Shown here one piece after another: positions 29,227 through 41,138 of a DNA stretch of 64,000 nt (its first letter is position 1; the number at the start of each line of letters is the position of its first letter). The translations under genes were made by a program, and so were the position numbers. The notes beneath the pieces are model-generated. The model saw only the letters and a list, made by a program, of their open reading frames with translations. It had not been told where the DNA came from and searched no databases. Source of the stretch: Muscardinus avellanarius (lineage: Eukaryota > Chordata > Mammalia > Rodentia > Gliridae); NCBI GenBank assembly GCA_963383645.1, contig OY726576.1, positions 15,983,486 to 16,047,485 on the forward strand, written 5' to 3'.

Positions 29227-29405
29227 AAAATTGCCATCCTCCTGTCCCAGCCTCCTAAGTGCTAGGATTAGGAGTGTGTGCCACCACACCTGTCTTGAAT
29301 TTTTCATTTTGAAGCAGAGTATCACTAAGTTACGGAGCCCTTGCTAAGTTGCTGAGGCTGGCCTTGAACCTGTGATTCTCCTGTCTCAGCCTCCCGGAAC
29401 TAGGG
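28722..29405. mobile_element. SINE cluster with (CA)n at 29186-29222
   Basis: Same order of elements as 23436-24120: two forward SINEs, a tail, a CA run and a reverse head. Confidence 0.85.
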
Positions 29406-29570
29406 TTTTCTTGAATCATGGCTGGATTTGGTGCAAAAGCCCAATAATGGCAGCTTAAACAAGGAGACTGTTTCTTCTAAAGGAACAGCGCTGTCAGATC
29501 AGAACGTAGCGTTTTCCACAGTACCGATACTCATACCACCTTCTACCTTGCTGATTTGTTCAACACGCCC

Positions 29571-30170
29571 TTGCTTCCTCCTCCTCCTCCTCCTCCTCCT
29601 CCTCCTCCTCCTCCTCTTCCTCTTCTTTTGTGGCACTGGGGATGGAATCTAGGGGCATTCGACCTCCAAGTGACATCCCCAGCCCTATTTTTTATTCTTT
29701 ATTTCTTTTTGGTGGTACTGGGGGTGGAACCCAGAGGCTTTCTACCTCCGGGCTATACTCACAGACCTATTTTATATTTTATTTGGAAACAGGGTCTCAC
29801 TAAGTTGCTGAGAGCCTCACTAAGTAGCTGAGGCTGGCTTTGAACCCGTGCGATCCTCCTGTCTCAGCCTCCCAAGCGCTGGGATTACAAGCATGCACCA
29901 CCATGCTCAGTTTGCATGATCCTTTTTGTTTTGTGTTTTTTTTTGGGGTTTTTTTTTTTTTTTTTTTTTTTTTTGGTGGTCCTCGGGCTCCTGGAAGCCC
30001 TTCTACCTCCGGACTACACTCCCAGACCTATTTTATATTTTATATTTCATTTGGAAACAGGATCTCTTACGCCAACTCGGCTGGCTTCGAACCTGCGCGA
30101 TCCTCCTGTCTTCGCCTCCCAAGCGTGGGGATTACAAGTGTGCGCCACCACGCCCGGCTTGCAGGACCCT
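29571..30170 (-). mobile_element. (CCT)n and three reverse SINEs
   Basis: A CCT run at about 29576-29617 leads into a SINE piece (29625-29700) and fuller elements at 29706-29912 and 29965-30170. The last two follow T-runs. Confidence 0.8.
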
Positions 30171-30606
30171 TTCTGAGGATCACCTTGGAGTGTGGCCTGC
30201 TAGGATTGCTGCCCCTACCCCGGTCATCACATACACATTTCTGCTTATAGGATGAAAGAAAATAAGGGCAAGATACCCAACTTAAGGACACACAATTTTT
30301 TGCTTTTATCCTACAAGCAAGAAAACACTTAGTCGCGTCTAACTGGGAAAGCGAGTATTCTGAACAGTTATGTATCTATGTAAAAACGAAGAGGAAAAGA
30401 AAGCAACCGGGCATGGTGGGATGCGTTCGCAGTCCCGGTACGGATTGGATTCGGTGCGAGAGCCCAGTACTGGTAGCTTCAACCAGGAGACTGTTTCTCC
30501 TAAAAGATCAGAGCTGCGAGATCCGAGCGTGGACTGGGAGGCTGAGCCAGGAGGGGCGCGGGTTCAAGGCCAGCCTCCGCCTGCACTCTTCCTGATGGAC
30601 GCACGG
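30171..30606 (-). other. SETMAR 3' flank
   Basis: Noncoding; holds a SINE (30405-30580) interrupted by the three-copy segment. No clear AATAAA on the minus strand close to the stop. Confidence 0.5.
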
Positions 30607-31642
30607 CTAAGGGCAGTACAGTGAACCATCAAAAGGCAAGAACCCGGCACACGCTGCGGCCCCGCAGGAGCAGGGTTTCCGCAGCTGCCCGCCCTGGGGC
30701 CTCTCTTCTTCGCCCCCTTCCACGGGGTTGAGGAACCTTCCCGAATAGTCGTAAGAGAGCTCTTCTCCCGGGCCGATGGCCGTGGCTGCGAAGAGGGCCA
30801 GTTTAGGTACCATCGAGTCGACTCGGACGGGGACCATGACCAGGTTGGGCTGGCAGGAGTGGTTCAGGAACCGGCCGGCGTTGCCGATGGACGTGGGGTC
30901 CACGAAGGTCTCCAGGACCGGCCCGCCACACACGTGCTCCCTGACGGCGATGATGTAGTTGGGGTCCTGCCTCTTTTGTGAGTGAGTTCTCCTCCGCGCT
31001 TCCGAGGCGCCCAGGACCTCGCCGGCGTATTCACAGACGAATCTCCCTTTGGGTATCAACTCCAGGGTCCGCAGCCCCCAGCCCTTTCCGTCCGTCTTGA
31101 ACACCTGCAGGCGGAACTGCAGCCCCCTCTGGACCACTCTGTTTGTGCAATGGTCCTCACACTGGCACAGGGCATTGCATTCAAAGATGGGCCTAGAGTA
31201 CTTGGCTTCCGGGCTTAGCACCCTGAGGCACAAGTGCTCGTCATAGTTCTCGTCCTGGCGGAGGCAGGGGCAAGAGCCGGGGAGGCAGGGGGCGGCGCCG
31301 CACCTGCAGCCGGGAAAGGTTATCTGAGTGGGGTCCATGGCGGCTCCAGGTCCCATGACGTGATCTGGGGTGTACTGTCAACGTAGAAACGGTGCAAGTC
31401 AGCGTGAGACACGCCAGCAAAAGTACAAATAGAGCCGGGCGTGGCGGCGCACGCTTGTCATCCCAGCATTCGGAAGGCCGAGACAGGAAGATCACGGTTC
31501 TCAGACAGCCTCAGCTACTTAGCGAGGCCCTTTGCAACTCAGTGAGACCCTGTTTCAAAATAAAAAATAAAAAAAAGTAGGGTTGGGAGTGTCGTTCGGA
31601 GGTAGAATGCCCCTTGGTTCCATCTCGGTACAGAAAAAAAAA

Positions 31643-31697
<55 letters not shown>

Positions 31698-33642
31698 ATA
31701 GACAAATATTTTCATTATTATTAGTTTTATTATTGGTGGTACTGGGGTTCCTGGAAACCCTTCTACCTCCGGGCTGCACTCTCAGACATATTTTATATAT
31801 ATATTTTTGGAAACAGGGTCTCTTAAGGCAGCACAGCTGGCTTTGAACCAGCTTGATCCTCCTGTCTTCGCCTCCCAAGAGCAAGGATTACAGGTGTGCG
31901 CCACCACGCCCGGCAACAAGTATTATTTTCATGTGCATTTTAGAATGTCTAACTAGTGCAGCAAAACACATGGCTTTATGGACAGTAATGATTATGATGA
32001 TTCTAAAGAGAAGAGTTATATAAATTAATTTATTATTATTATTATATTTTGGTGGTACTGGGGTTCCTGGAAGCCCTTCTACCTCCGGGCTACACTCCCA
32101 GACCTATTTTTATATTTTTATTTGGAAACAGGGTCTCTTTAGCCAGCAAGGCCGAACCAGCGCGATCCTCCTGTCTTCGCCTCCCAAGCGCGGGGATTAC
32201 CAGCGTGTGCCACCACGCCTGGCGTTTATTCTTAAATGAGTTAATTTCATCCTTAAAATAAAGTGAGTTCTTTTATTTCATTTGCGGGTCTGGGGATGGA
32301 ACCGAGGGGCATTCTACCTCCGAGCTACACCCCTAGCCATATTTTTTATTCTCTATTTGGAAACAGGGTCTCACCATGTTACAGAGGACCTTACTAAGTA
32401 GCCGAGGCTGTCTGCTGTGATCCTCCTGGATCTCAGCCTCCTAAGTGCTGGAATTACAAGCATGTGCCACCACGCCCAGCCATTTTTAGTTTTTTGGGCT
32501 GGGAGATTGGGGTCTGGCTGTGTTGCTGAGACTGGCCTCAATCTCATGAAACTCCTGCCTAATTCCTGAGTAGCCAGAATTAGAGGCCTAGACCGCGGTG
32601 TCCAGTTTAAAGTGAGTTAACTTCAATACATACATCAGGCCAATAGTTCTCCAAACTGCAGGTGTGAAGAGAGCTGCTATGATTTAAACTGTACCCTGGA
32701 GGGTTTGAAGGCTTTGCAGAAGCTAATTTATATTTGCCCAAGAATTCCAAGCAAGAGGAAGGCATCAGCCTCGGCCAGGTGTGACTTCTTAGAGCCGTTA
32801 TTGATTTATTTTTTAACATCAGGCAGACTCATTAATAGGTCTTAACCCTTATTCTACATGTAAGACTTTGGAGAACAGAGAGGTAAATGATTTTCTCTGG
32901 ATGCTTCACCGTGTTGTCAACAAAAAGTTGGACAAAAAGGGATCCTTGACGTCAAGGAATCAGCAGTCTACAGACTGCAGAGGGCAAGATCCTTGCGAAG
33001 GTCTGACGACAGGTTCATAGACAAAGACCTAAGCCTGTGCCTCTTAAGAACTTTGCACGTGCCAACAGCTCTGAAACTGGATAAGGAAAAGGTGGGGAGG
33101 AATTTTAAAATGCCACCTGTGGACACCTCACCCCTACCAGAGCAGCTGCCGAGCCCCGCCCTGCAGCCTAGCCCCGCCCCCGGGGCAGGGCGCGGCTCTC
33201 GGGCACATAGCCACGCCCCTACGCGTCTAGCCCCGCCTCTACCCAGAAGGATGCCAGCCCCGCCCTGTGGGGGGTTGCTTGCCACTCTCATGTATTTAGC
33301 CTTGCCCCTCACTGGATAGCCACTCCCCTCCCTGGGAGGGCAGCACGCAGGTGTCTTGGGCGCCTGGCCCCGCCCCCTGGTTACCCCCGCCCCCGAGGGG
33401 AGGGCAGCACGAGGCTGTCTCGGGCATCTAGCCCCGCCCCCTGGCTAACTACGCCCCTACCCGGGAGAGTGGCACGCAGATTGGCGGGGCAACTAGTCCC
33501 GCCCCCTGACTAGACACCCCCTTACCTGGAAAGACGCTGGCCCCGCCCCCGGCGGCCACACGCTCACGGGCAAGTTCTCCAGGCCTCCCGCTATATCCAG
33601 ATGATCTATTTGAGCCGCAGGTGTCCCTTCAGAGGCTGCCAT
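30607..33642 (-). CDS. SETMAR: SETMAR, SET-only histone-lysine methyltransferase
   Basis: Exon 1 is 33642-33526 (39 codons from ATG, ending PFQ at donor CAG|GTAAGG). Exon 2 is 31374-30607 (acceptor ..GACAG|TAC, phase 0, stop TAG). Together they give 294 aa. Pre-SET: nine-cysteine zinc cluster starting GCRCGAAPCLPGSCPCLR, then the LCQCEDHC group. SET: KGWGLRTLELIPKGRFVCEY, the GRFLNHSCQPNL motif with catalytic NHSC, and ELSYDYSGRF. Post-SET: CSCGAAACAGFLPFD. The frame is intact. In anthropoid primates this gene is fused to a mariner transposase; here the ORF stops after the post-SET region, as in other mammals. The human SET part is reported to methylate H3K36. The two-exon structure excludes a processed retrocopy. 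The 1.9-kb coding intron holds SINEs, a TA repeat and a GC-box minisatellite. Confidence 0.93.
31434..32480. mobile_element. SINEs and (TA)n in the SETMAR intron
   Basis: Forward SINE 31434-31640, TA run 31643-31699, reverse SINEs 31735-31915, 32050-32222 and 32285-32480. Confidence 0.8.
32485..33115. other. SETMAR intron, unique sequence
   Basis: Nothing recognisable beyond short shadow ORFs. Confidence 0.5.
33118..33560. repeat. GC-box-rich minisatellite in SETMAR intron 1
   Basis: About ten irregular repeats of 30-60 bp, each with a 'tagccccgccccctgg'-like core (Sp/KLF GC box CCCCGCCC) and 'gggagggcagcacgcagg' spacers. It reaches into the splice donor end of exon 1. Confidence 0.8.
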
Positions 33643-33850
33643 CCCAGAAGGTCACTTCCTCTCTTTAACTTCCGCGACACCTGGCCGCCCGGTGCCGAGC
33701 CTCCTTCCCTGACAGGCGGGCGCCTCGCGGAGGATGCTGGGACCTGTAGTCCAGGGCCGTGCGGCCTCACGGGAGTTGTAGTTTGCACTGCCTCAGCAGA
33801 GGCCTGAGGGGGCGTGGGCTCGCTGCACTTGTTTGGAGGGCACAGTCATC
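33643..33850 (-). promoter_or_regulatory. SETMAR promoter with two ZNF143-type sites
   Basis: CpG-rich sequence upstream of the SETMAR ATG. On the minus strand it has GGACTACAGGTCCCAGCATC (33733-33752) and a second ACTACAACTCCCGTGAGG (33766-33783). From memory, human SETMAR lies head-to-head with SUMF1; no SUMF1 exon is seen here. The homology to the SETMAR-side promoter ends near 33840. Confidence 0.75.
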
Positions 33851-33889
33851 TCCACTGGGTAGAGGGCCCCTGTAGAGGGCTGCTCAAAA

Positions 33890-35725
33890 AGTGGTTACGA
33901 GCTAAGCACTGTGGCACACACCTGCAATCCCGGTTCTAGAGGCTCTGTGTCAAAATAAGGGATGAAAAATAGGGCTGGGGGTGTAGCTCGGAGGTCAAAT
34001 GCCCCTGGGTTCCATCCCCACACCTGAAAAAAAAAAGAAAAAAAAGAAATTTAAGAAGTCTTTTCTCAAAAAAAAAAAAAGTTGTTTCTCATTGAGGTAT
34101 ATTTTGACAATTCTCAAACCCAAATAAATGAACACCTGCACTGGACAATTAAGTAAGTGGACAGCAGGAGGTAGGAGTCAGTTTTCTCACCATTGAAGCA
34201 CATCATAGAATTAACTTTTTTTTCTTTTTCGATAGTACTGGGGATGGAACCCAGGGACATTCGACCTCCAAGCTACTCACCAGTCCTATTTTTGTTTTGA
34301 AACAGGGTCTCACTGACTTGCAGAGGGCCTCACCAAGTAGCTGAGGCTGACCATGAACTAAGATCCTCCTGTCTCAGCCTCCTGAATGCTGAGATTACTA
34401 CCGGGAACCACCTTTTTTTTTTTTTTGAAATGAGGTCTAAGTTGCTGAGGGCCTTACGAGGTTGATGAACCTGTGATCCTCTGGTCTGAGCCTCCCAGGT
34501 ACTGAGATTACAGGTATGTGTCACCACGCCCAGTTCAGAATACATTTGTGTACAGACAAATTTGATCTTTTTTTTTTATTATGATTTTAAGACTGACTCC
34601 CGCTTACAAAAGTCAATTCTCTATGTTGTGTTACAGACGGCCCTACAATTCAGAACTCAAAGCAGAAATTCAAGTATCATCCTAACTCCCAGTTCTACAG
34701 GTTGACTCGGCTCGGCTGAATGGTCCTCATTGGGCTCCCATGAGGCTGCAGTCGTCGGCTGGGATCCCGTCCTGTGAAGCTCCGGCAGGACAGAGCATCC
34801 ACGCGGCTCGCTCGCTGCCCGGCGTCCACGAGGCCACTCTGTGGCTGGAGTTCTCAAGCTCAGCAACAGGGTTTGAAGAGGAGAGTTTAAGGCCTCTCCT
34901 GAACCGAGCTCAGGGGCCCCTTAATATCACTTCTGCTATGTGAGGGGAGGGGCCAAGGGTGGGATTGGGACTGAAGCCAGAGGCAGTCTATCTCCCAGCC
35001 ACACCCCAGGCTTTTTTATTTTGAAATGGGCCTTGCTAGGTCGCTGAGGTTTGCACTCAGTTGCTGAGGCTGGCCTCACACCCGCAATCCTCCTGGCTCA
35101 GCCTCCCTCAGGGGTAGGATTGTAGGTATGCGCCAACACACCTTTGGTTCTACTTTTTGTTGTTGTGACGGTGGTGGTGGTTTGTTTTGTGGTACTGGGG
35201 ATTGAGCTCAGGGGCATTCTACTTCAGAGCTGCATGCCAAGGCGCTTTTATTTTTTGGTTTGAAACAGGGTCTTCCTAGGTTGCTGCAAGTCTCACTAAG
35301 TGCGTGCTAGGCTCTGCTCTACGCTTGATCAGGCAAGTTGACAAGGCTGTCCCAGATCCACAAGGAAGGAAACAAGACTTTATCTCATTGTACTCAAATA
35401 GGGAAGGAAGGAATTGAGGATGTCTGTCTCAGAGAGTACACAGTCCGCCCTCTCAACACTAAATTTCATCGGCATCCTAGTGAAATGTATATTCATGCCT
35501 CTTGCTAATATGCGCTAGATTTTTTGCAGTACTGGGGATGGAAGCCAGGGGCATTCTACCTCTGAGATACACCCCCAGTTCTATTTTTTATTCTTTATTT
35601 TGAAACAGGGTCTCACTGATTTGCAGAGGGCCTAAGTAGCTGAGGCTGGCTGCGAACCGCGTTCCTCCTGTCTCAGCCTCCTAAATGCTGGGATTACAAG
35701 CGTGCACCACTACGCCTGGCTTAAG
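33890..35725. mobile_element. SINE-rich stretch upstream of SETMAR
   Basis: Forward SINE 33900-34040. Reverse SINEs or pieces at 34235-34395, 34420-34540, 34975-35290 and 35525-35720; the last is missing from the left copy at 4.4 kb. 34560-34970 is unique. Confidence 0.75.
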
Positions 35726-36170
35726 ATGCTCTATTTAATTCTACTATTGTGTTGCCTCAAAATTCAGGACCTTATTATCTCCGTCAAGTCTCCGTGCAGA
35801 GATGTTTTAAGAACATTGATATAAAAATGCACATCTAACTACAGTGTTATTACAGAGATAGGATAACTACAATACATGCTTTATTAAAAAGCGGATCATG
35901 CTGTAATTGCAGTATTTGGGAGTCTGAGACAGGACGACACAGATATTTGAGAGCTAAGAGTAAAGCAAGAAAGGGAACATCACAGAACGCAAGAGAAGAG
36001 GCAGCTGAGGTGGGACTTGTTAGGAGGAAGCCGTTCTTCCTGGAGATTCCTCCTCACTTGAAATCTCTCGATATAGTTCCTAGAGTCTCTCTCCACATAG
36101 AAGCAGACTTTATGATCTATGAGTGACTCGATCCTTATGCCTTCCAAGGACTTCATCTTGCATAATAGTG

Positions 36171-36572
36171 TGTGGGGAGCCATTAAGGCTTTTACCTTAT
36201 CTTGTCTCACCCTAACTCAAAAGTGCACTTCTGACTGTGCTTCCCAGAGTCACCAATGTCTGGAGTCATGGAGTCTAAGTAAATAAGACCCCTCAGAATG
36301 ACTGATGCTAACTGTTCTGTCTGCTAGTTAAGATTAGGTTTATGTAGTACCAGGCTCCCGTGTGACTCGCAAAGTGATATATGTGCTTTGGATTTTCATT
36401 ATTGCATTTCTGTGCAACCCAAAGCTGGAAATTGTATAAATACCAGGAGAGAAAGAAACCTGGTTGTCGGCCAGCAGAGATATCGGCCCAGGAGTTTGCT
36501 GGCGACCCTCCCATGCTTGTTCATCCTCACGCCTCTCTTCAGAACCTGTACTTTTGCCGGATGGCTCCGGCA
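36171..36572 (+). mobile_element. 5' LTR of the class II provirus
   Basis: 402 bp, TGTGGGGAGCC to CCGGCA, preceded by the target site atagtg (36165-36170). No target site follows. Instead 'ggtggtggcccatatgggg' may be a decayed primer binding site, and about 170 bp of possible leader runs to 36740. Confidence 0.88.
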
Positions 36573-36744
36573 GGTGGTGGCCCATATGGGGAGATTCTGA
36601 AACTGAGGATCCCGTGAAGGACACTGCTTGTCGCAGACTTGCTCAGTCCAAATGGGGCGCGATTCCACTCGCGATTGAATCGATCTCAGAAAACATGGGG
36701 GAGGATAGGGTGCCGTACTGCAGCCGCTTATCTGCAGCGATTAT

Positions 36745-38060
36745 TTTTCTTGTAGGAAATAAATTTCTTTAAGTTCCTATTTATGGCGCTTCTGGAAAGA
36801 ATCTGACATGGATCAATGCTTCTTGTGCAATCAAACACTTTATTCTAGACACAAGATTTTTTATATTTTCCCCATTTCCCCATGATTCTCTAGAAGAAAA
36901 GTGCAAACACCCAATATAATAGTGAGATATACATGCAAATCACCAACCCTGAACAAGACAAAAGTGAGGCCTGTGACATCACAGGTCTTTGTGATTGAAA
37001 TCAGTCCCATGAGCCCAGATGGTCTTGTGCTTTAAGTCAGCCCCTCTGGCCTTGCCTTGGCCTTGCAGCTGCAGAGGCTTTTAGTGGGCAAACTCCAGAG
37101 GAACAAAAGTCACACCCAAAATCCCTTGAAGAATCCAGTTTTTAAGAGTTCTCTTTAACCCTTTTGGAACTTTTATTCCTAGGGCTTAGTCCAAAGTCCT
37201 TCTCTATATAGCAACCTCCTTTGAGCTGAATGGGGGACGAAGTCCAAGATTCCAGCTTTCATACGTGTAGTTGGCGTAGGGAAATCCATGTACCTTTATG
37301 ATGATTTAGAGGATTTCGATGAATGTCTGCTGGATTCTGTCTGCAATACCATCTGCTGTCTGAAAGCTTAAGCAAGCTCATAACACAGTTTAGCAGGTAA
37401 ACACCAAGAAATAACATGAAGTTTTTAGATTTAGTTGTCACATGTACTTCTCTAGCAGCCGAGCACTTTTCCTCAAACGATAGGCTTATTGGAAGCCTAT
37501 TCCTCTTTTAATAATCCATTTCCGCACCACAATCTTTCTGCAACCTGCTTTTAATCTTTCTAATTCCTTTCTTTCCCATTTGGGACAGTCTTAGGATAAG
37601 CTCCTACAAAAATGCCTTCTTATTCTCACCATATTTTCTTTCTTTCACATTTACAAATCTATTTTATCTGTCCTTTGTTCTGACATTGCTATTTTAACCA
37701 GGTGGTGTCGCCCTGTCTCCAGGCAGCGCTATCACTAGGTGCAAAGGTCAAGATTCCTCCTAGCTCTCTGTGCTATTGTAATGGTTAGAATGAAGGTCAC
37801 AGATGGGGAGGAATTCTGCATTTGTAATTGCTGTAGCAGGAATGCTTCCACAGGATCTGAATTCTGACTAGAATTACGTCTTTGAGCAAAGCCGAGGGTG
37901 TTTAGAGGCTTAGACAAATTACTAGAAAATTTATTATCCACGGACTCAGTTTCTCTCATAGTCCTGATATTACATCACCGGAGCAATTCGTGTGGAAAGT
38001 TAAAAGAATCATTACCAAAGAATAATAGTTATGAAAGAATATCTAAAAGTGGGGGCAGTA
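36745..38060 (-). repeat. Segment X, copy 4 (most diverged)
   Basis: Carries the 74-codon ORF at 37735-37959 and a private stretch at about 37370-37660 where the other copies have 'ctattaaacacttaaaata'. This is non-retroviral DNA lying between the two LTRs. Confidence 0.8.
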
Positions 38061-38454
38061 CTTTTGGCCAGAGACCACACCCTCTCTCGGGGCTTATTTC
38101 TCGCGTTGAGAATCCGCCTATGAGCTGCGTGGGTGGTCTCCATGGAGATGCCGAGAGAACACAGCTGGTTTCGGCAACCGCTGAAGAGAAAAATAGCACT
38201 CTCCAAGATTTGTGGTGGCGGTGAGTAACTGGGGAGTTGTGATATACAATGGGTCAAAAGGCTAGTCGCTTGCTTTTTGTACATATGTTAAAAGATATGC
38301 TTTGTCAACAATGTTTGCCTCTGGTGTCCTGAAGAAGGGACAGTTAGCGTAAAAACGTGGGGAAAGGTTGGAAAAGACATACAGGAGTATTTTGATATCC
38401 ATGGGTCTGAGCAGGGGCCTGTGGATGCTCTCAGTTTATGGGCCTTGATTCAGG
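38061..38454. other. Noncoding sequence before array 4
   Basis: No gene or repeat recognised. The zinc-finger remnant seen beside the other arrays is missing here. Confidence 0.5.
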
Positions 38455-39170
38455 ACTGTTTTCCCCAAAGAAGAGTAGAATGCAATATGTTAACCTCCAT
38501 TAGAGGGCAGTGTTTTTCTCGCCGAGATGATCCCCAAAGAAATAATGCAATACGTTAGCCTCCACTAGAGGGCAGTATCGCTCTGGCTGAAATGATCCCC
38601 AAAGAAGTAGTAAAATGAAAAACAGTAATCCCCACTAGAGGGCAGTCTCGTTCTAGCTAGATGATCCCCAAAGAAAAGTATAATTCAATACAATAACCTC
38701 CACTAGAGGGCAGTCTCGTTTTCGCTGAGACGATCCCCATGAAAAGTATAATGAAAAACAGTGACCTACACTAGAGGGCAGTCTCGTTTTCACTGAGATT
38801 ATCCCCAAAGAAAAGTATAATGCAATACAGTAACATCTACTATAGAGCTGTCTCGTTTTTGCTTAGATGATCCCCAAAGAAAAGTATAATGCAATACATT
38901 AACCTCCACTAGAGGTCAGTCTCGTTCTCGCTGAGATGATCCCCAAAGAAAAGTAAAATGCTAAACAGTGACCGCCACTAGAGGACAGTGTTGTTCTCGC
39001 TGAGATGATCCCCAAAGAAAAGTAAAATGAAATACATTGACCTCCACTAGAGGGCTGTCTCGTTCTCGCTGAGATGATCCCGAAAGGAAGTATAATGCAA
39101 TACATTAACCTCCACTAGAGGACAGTCTCGTTCTCCCTGACATGATTGCCAAAGAAAAGTAAAATGCAAT
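38455..39170 (+). repeat. Tandem array 4: about 10 units, CTCF-like core pointing right
   Basis: Three units match the CTCF core exactly; others have 'ccactagaggacag' or 'ccactagaggtcag'. It is the most degenerate array and lies between the proviral LTRs. Confidence 0.92.
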
Positions 39171-40195
39171 GCAGGAGAGAAGAGATTCTGGATTCAGAAA
39201 GTAGAATACGGTTGTCCTCCAGGGGCCAAGGCACAACACACCACTTTCATAAAAGACTCTTCAGCAAGTCTAGTATCGGAAAAGCAAACGAAGAAATGAA
39301 AGGCACACTGCTGCTCATGTTAGTATAAGTGTTAGTAAACCTTTATGCGAAGCAGATGACACTTTTCAGAAAAACAAAGTTCAAACACGCCATGGACGAC
39401 GCTGATGCGATGAAGAAAGCACCATCCCAGCCTTCCCGCTCCTGGGCTCTGCTTCTCTGCAGTGTGCTCCATGGGGCACCCGTTCATGGAGCCCCAGCAG
39501 CACAGGACCCTGAAACCACAGGAGAATGGCAGGTTCAAGGCCTGAAACCTGCAATCCCAGTACTTGGGAGGCTAAGATAGGAGAGTCAGAGTTCAGGGCC
39601 AGCCTCAGCAACTTATACTCTGTTGAAAAAATAAATAAATGAGCCGACCAATAGAACTGAGGGTGTGGCTAGGAGGTAGAATGTCCCTGGGTTCTCAGAC
39701 CTGGAAAAGGCTTGGCATTCTGAAGAGTGGTCGTATCATCCTGTGAGCATCCTCTCATTACTTTAATCTCACACTTTGTAAAACATTTTATGATCCTTTG
39801 CCAGCAAGATAAAGACAAATTAAACTGAGGAGCCAACGCAAACTGAGTATCTAATTCTAGAAACACTGACGGCTTCGAAAAAATATAACAAAACAAAACC
39901 TTCAAAACACATTTCCAAGCAGCAGACAGTGCTACCAAGACAGAATCAAAAGATAAAAACAGCCTAATACTTTGCAAATACCAGAGTGCGGCTGGTTCTC
40001 CTTGCCGCTCACATCATTTCTTCTCTAACTTGTTTTTAGTTTGCATTTCTTTCTGGATGTCTGTACTTATTTGACTGTAAGCTTTCCTTAGCACTGTGTC
40101 TCTTTGTGTGTGCCTCCCCCAACTTTGGTAAACATGGCATGGCGCATTTAATCAGTGTCTAAAAGCTTTTCTTTCTTTTTCTTTTCTTTGTCTTT
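39171..40195. other. Noncoding; one weak SINE piece
   Basis: A SINE-like piece at about 39540-39690 ('gcaatcccagtacttggg'). Otherwise nothing recognised. Confidence 0.5.
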
Positions 40196-40199
40196 TTTT

Positions 40200-40525
40200 C
40201 AGTACTGGGGATGGAACCCAGGGGTATTTTACCTCCAAGCTACACTCGCAACCCTATTTTTTATTCTTTATTTTGAAACAGGGTTTCACTGAGTTGCAAA
40301 GGGCCTCGCTAAGCAGCTGAGGCCGGCCTGGAGCCACGATCCTCCTGTCTCAGGTTGCACATGCCTGTGATCCCAGTACTTGGGAGGCTCAGACAGGAGA
40401 ATGGCAGGTTCAAGGCCAGCCTCAGCTACCTAGTGAGGCCCTGTTTCAAAATAAAAATGAGGACTGGGGTGTAGCTCAGAGGTAGAATGTTCCTGGGCTC
40501 GATCCCAGTACTGCAAAAAATAAAG
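40200..40525. mobile_element. Two partial SINEs in opposite orientation
   Basis: Reverse piece 40200-40350, then forward piece 40355-40520. Confidence 0.75.
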
Positions 40526-40529
40526 AATA

Positions 40530-40748
40530 ATTCTGATGACGATGTTGATGGTGATGATGATGGTGGTGGTAATGATGGTGATGGTGATGATGGTGGTGGC
40601 AATGATAGTGATGGTGGTAGTTATAATGATGATGTTGGTGGTGATGGTAATGATGATGATGATGATGGTGGTGGTGATGGTGGTGATGATGGTGGTGATG
40701 GTGGTGGTGCTGCTGATAGTGGTGGTGATGGTGGTGGTGCTGATGGTT
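40530..40748. repeat. (GATGGTG)n microsatellite
   Basis: Interrupted GATGGT/GGTGAT repeat that abuts the next LTR fragment (TGTGGGG). Confidence 0.93.
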
Positions 40749-40985
40749 GTGGGGAGCCTTTAAGGTCTTCCCCTTATCTTTACTAAAAGTATACTTCTGA
40801 CTGTCCTTCCATCCAGAGTCAACAAGGTTTGGGGTCATGGAGGTTTCAAAGTAATTAAGACTCTCTCAGAACTAATGATGGCTTTGTTTTGTCTGAGATT
40901 TGAATTTAATTCCTAGAGTTATATTATTTCATCCTCACTCCTCTCTTCAGAACCCATACTTTTACCAGCTGACTCTGGCACTGAC
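40748..40985 (+). mobile_element. Diverged, internally deleted LTR of the same family
   Basis: Begins tgtggggagcctttaagg and ends ttaccagctgactctggca. It follows the 402-bp LTR with an internal loss (no 'tataaatacc' block). Confidence 0.75.
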
Positions 40986-41138
40986 CTTGAGCTACAGTTC
41001 GGTCAGGGGGCCCACAAGAGCCTAAGCCCCCCATGAAGTATGAATAGCATCTCCTTCTTCAAAACATGATTTTAAGATTATTTGGATCAATAGGTGTAAT
41101 TGGAATTTTTATGTATAAACATTATAACTAAAACAGGT

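Noticed and set aside
28708..29325. 205-codon minus-strand ORF
   Set aside because: Runs through reversed SINEs and a CA repeat; no conservation with the sister cluster at 23.4-24.1 kb.
30607..31374. Processed retrocopy of SETMAR
   Set aside because: Exon 1 lies 2.1 kb upstream with matching phase, GT-AG sites and promoter, and no A-tail follows the stop.
30607..31374. Mariner transposase fusion as in primate SETMAR
   Set aside because: The ORF stops after the post-SET motif and no mariner-like sequence follows.
31643..31699. AT-rich origin or scaffold element
   Set aside because: A plain TA microsatellite at the end of a SINE.
40476..40838. His-rich ORF (120 codons)
   Set aside because: Minus-strand reading of the GATGGT repeat fused to SINE and LTR sequence.
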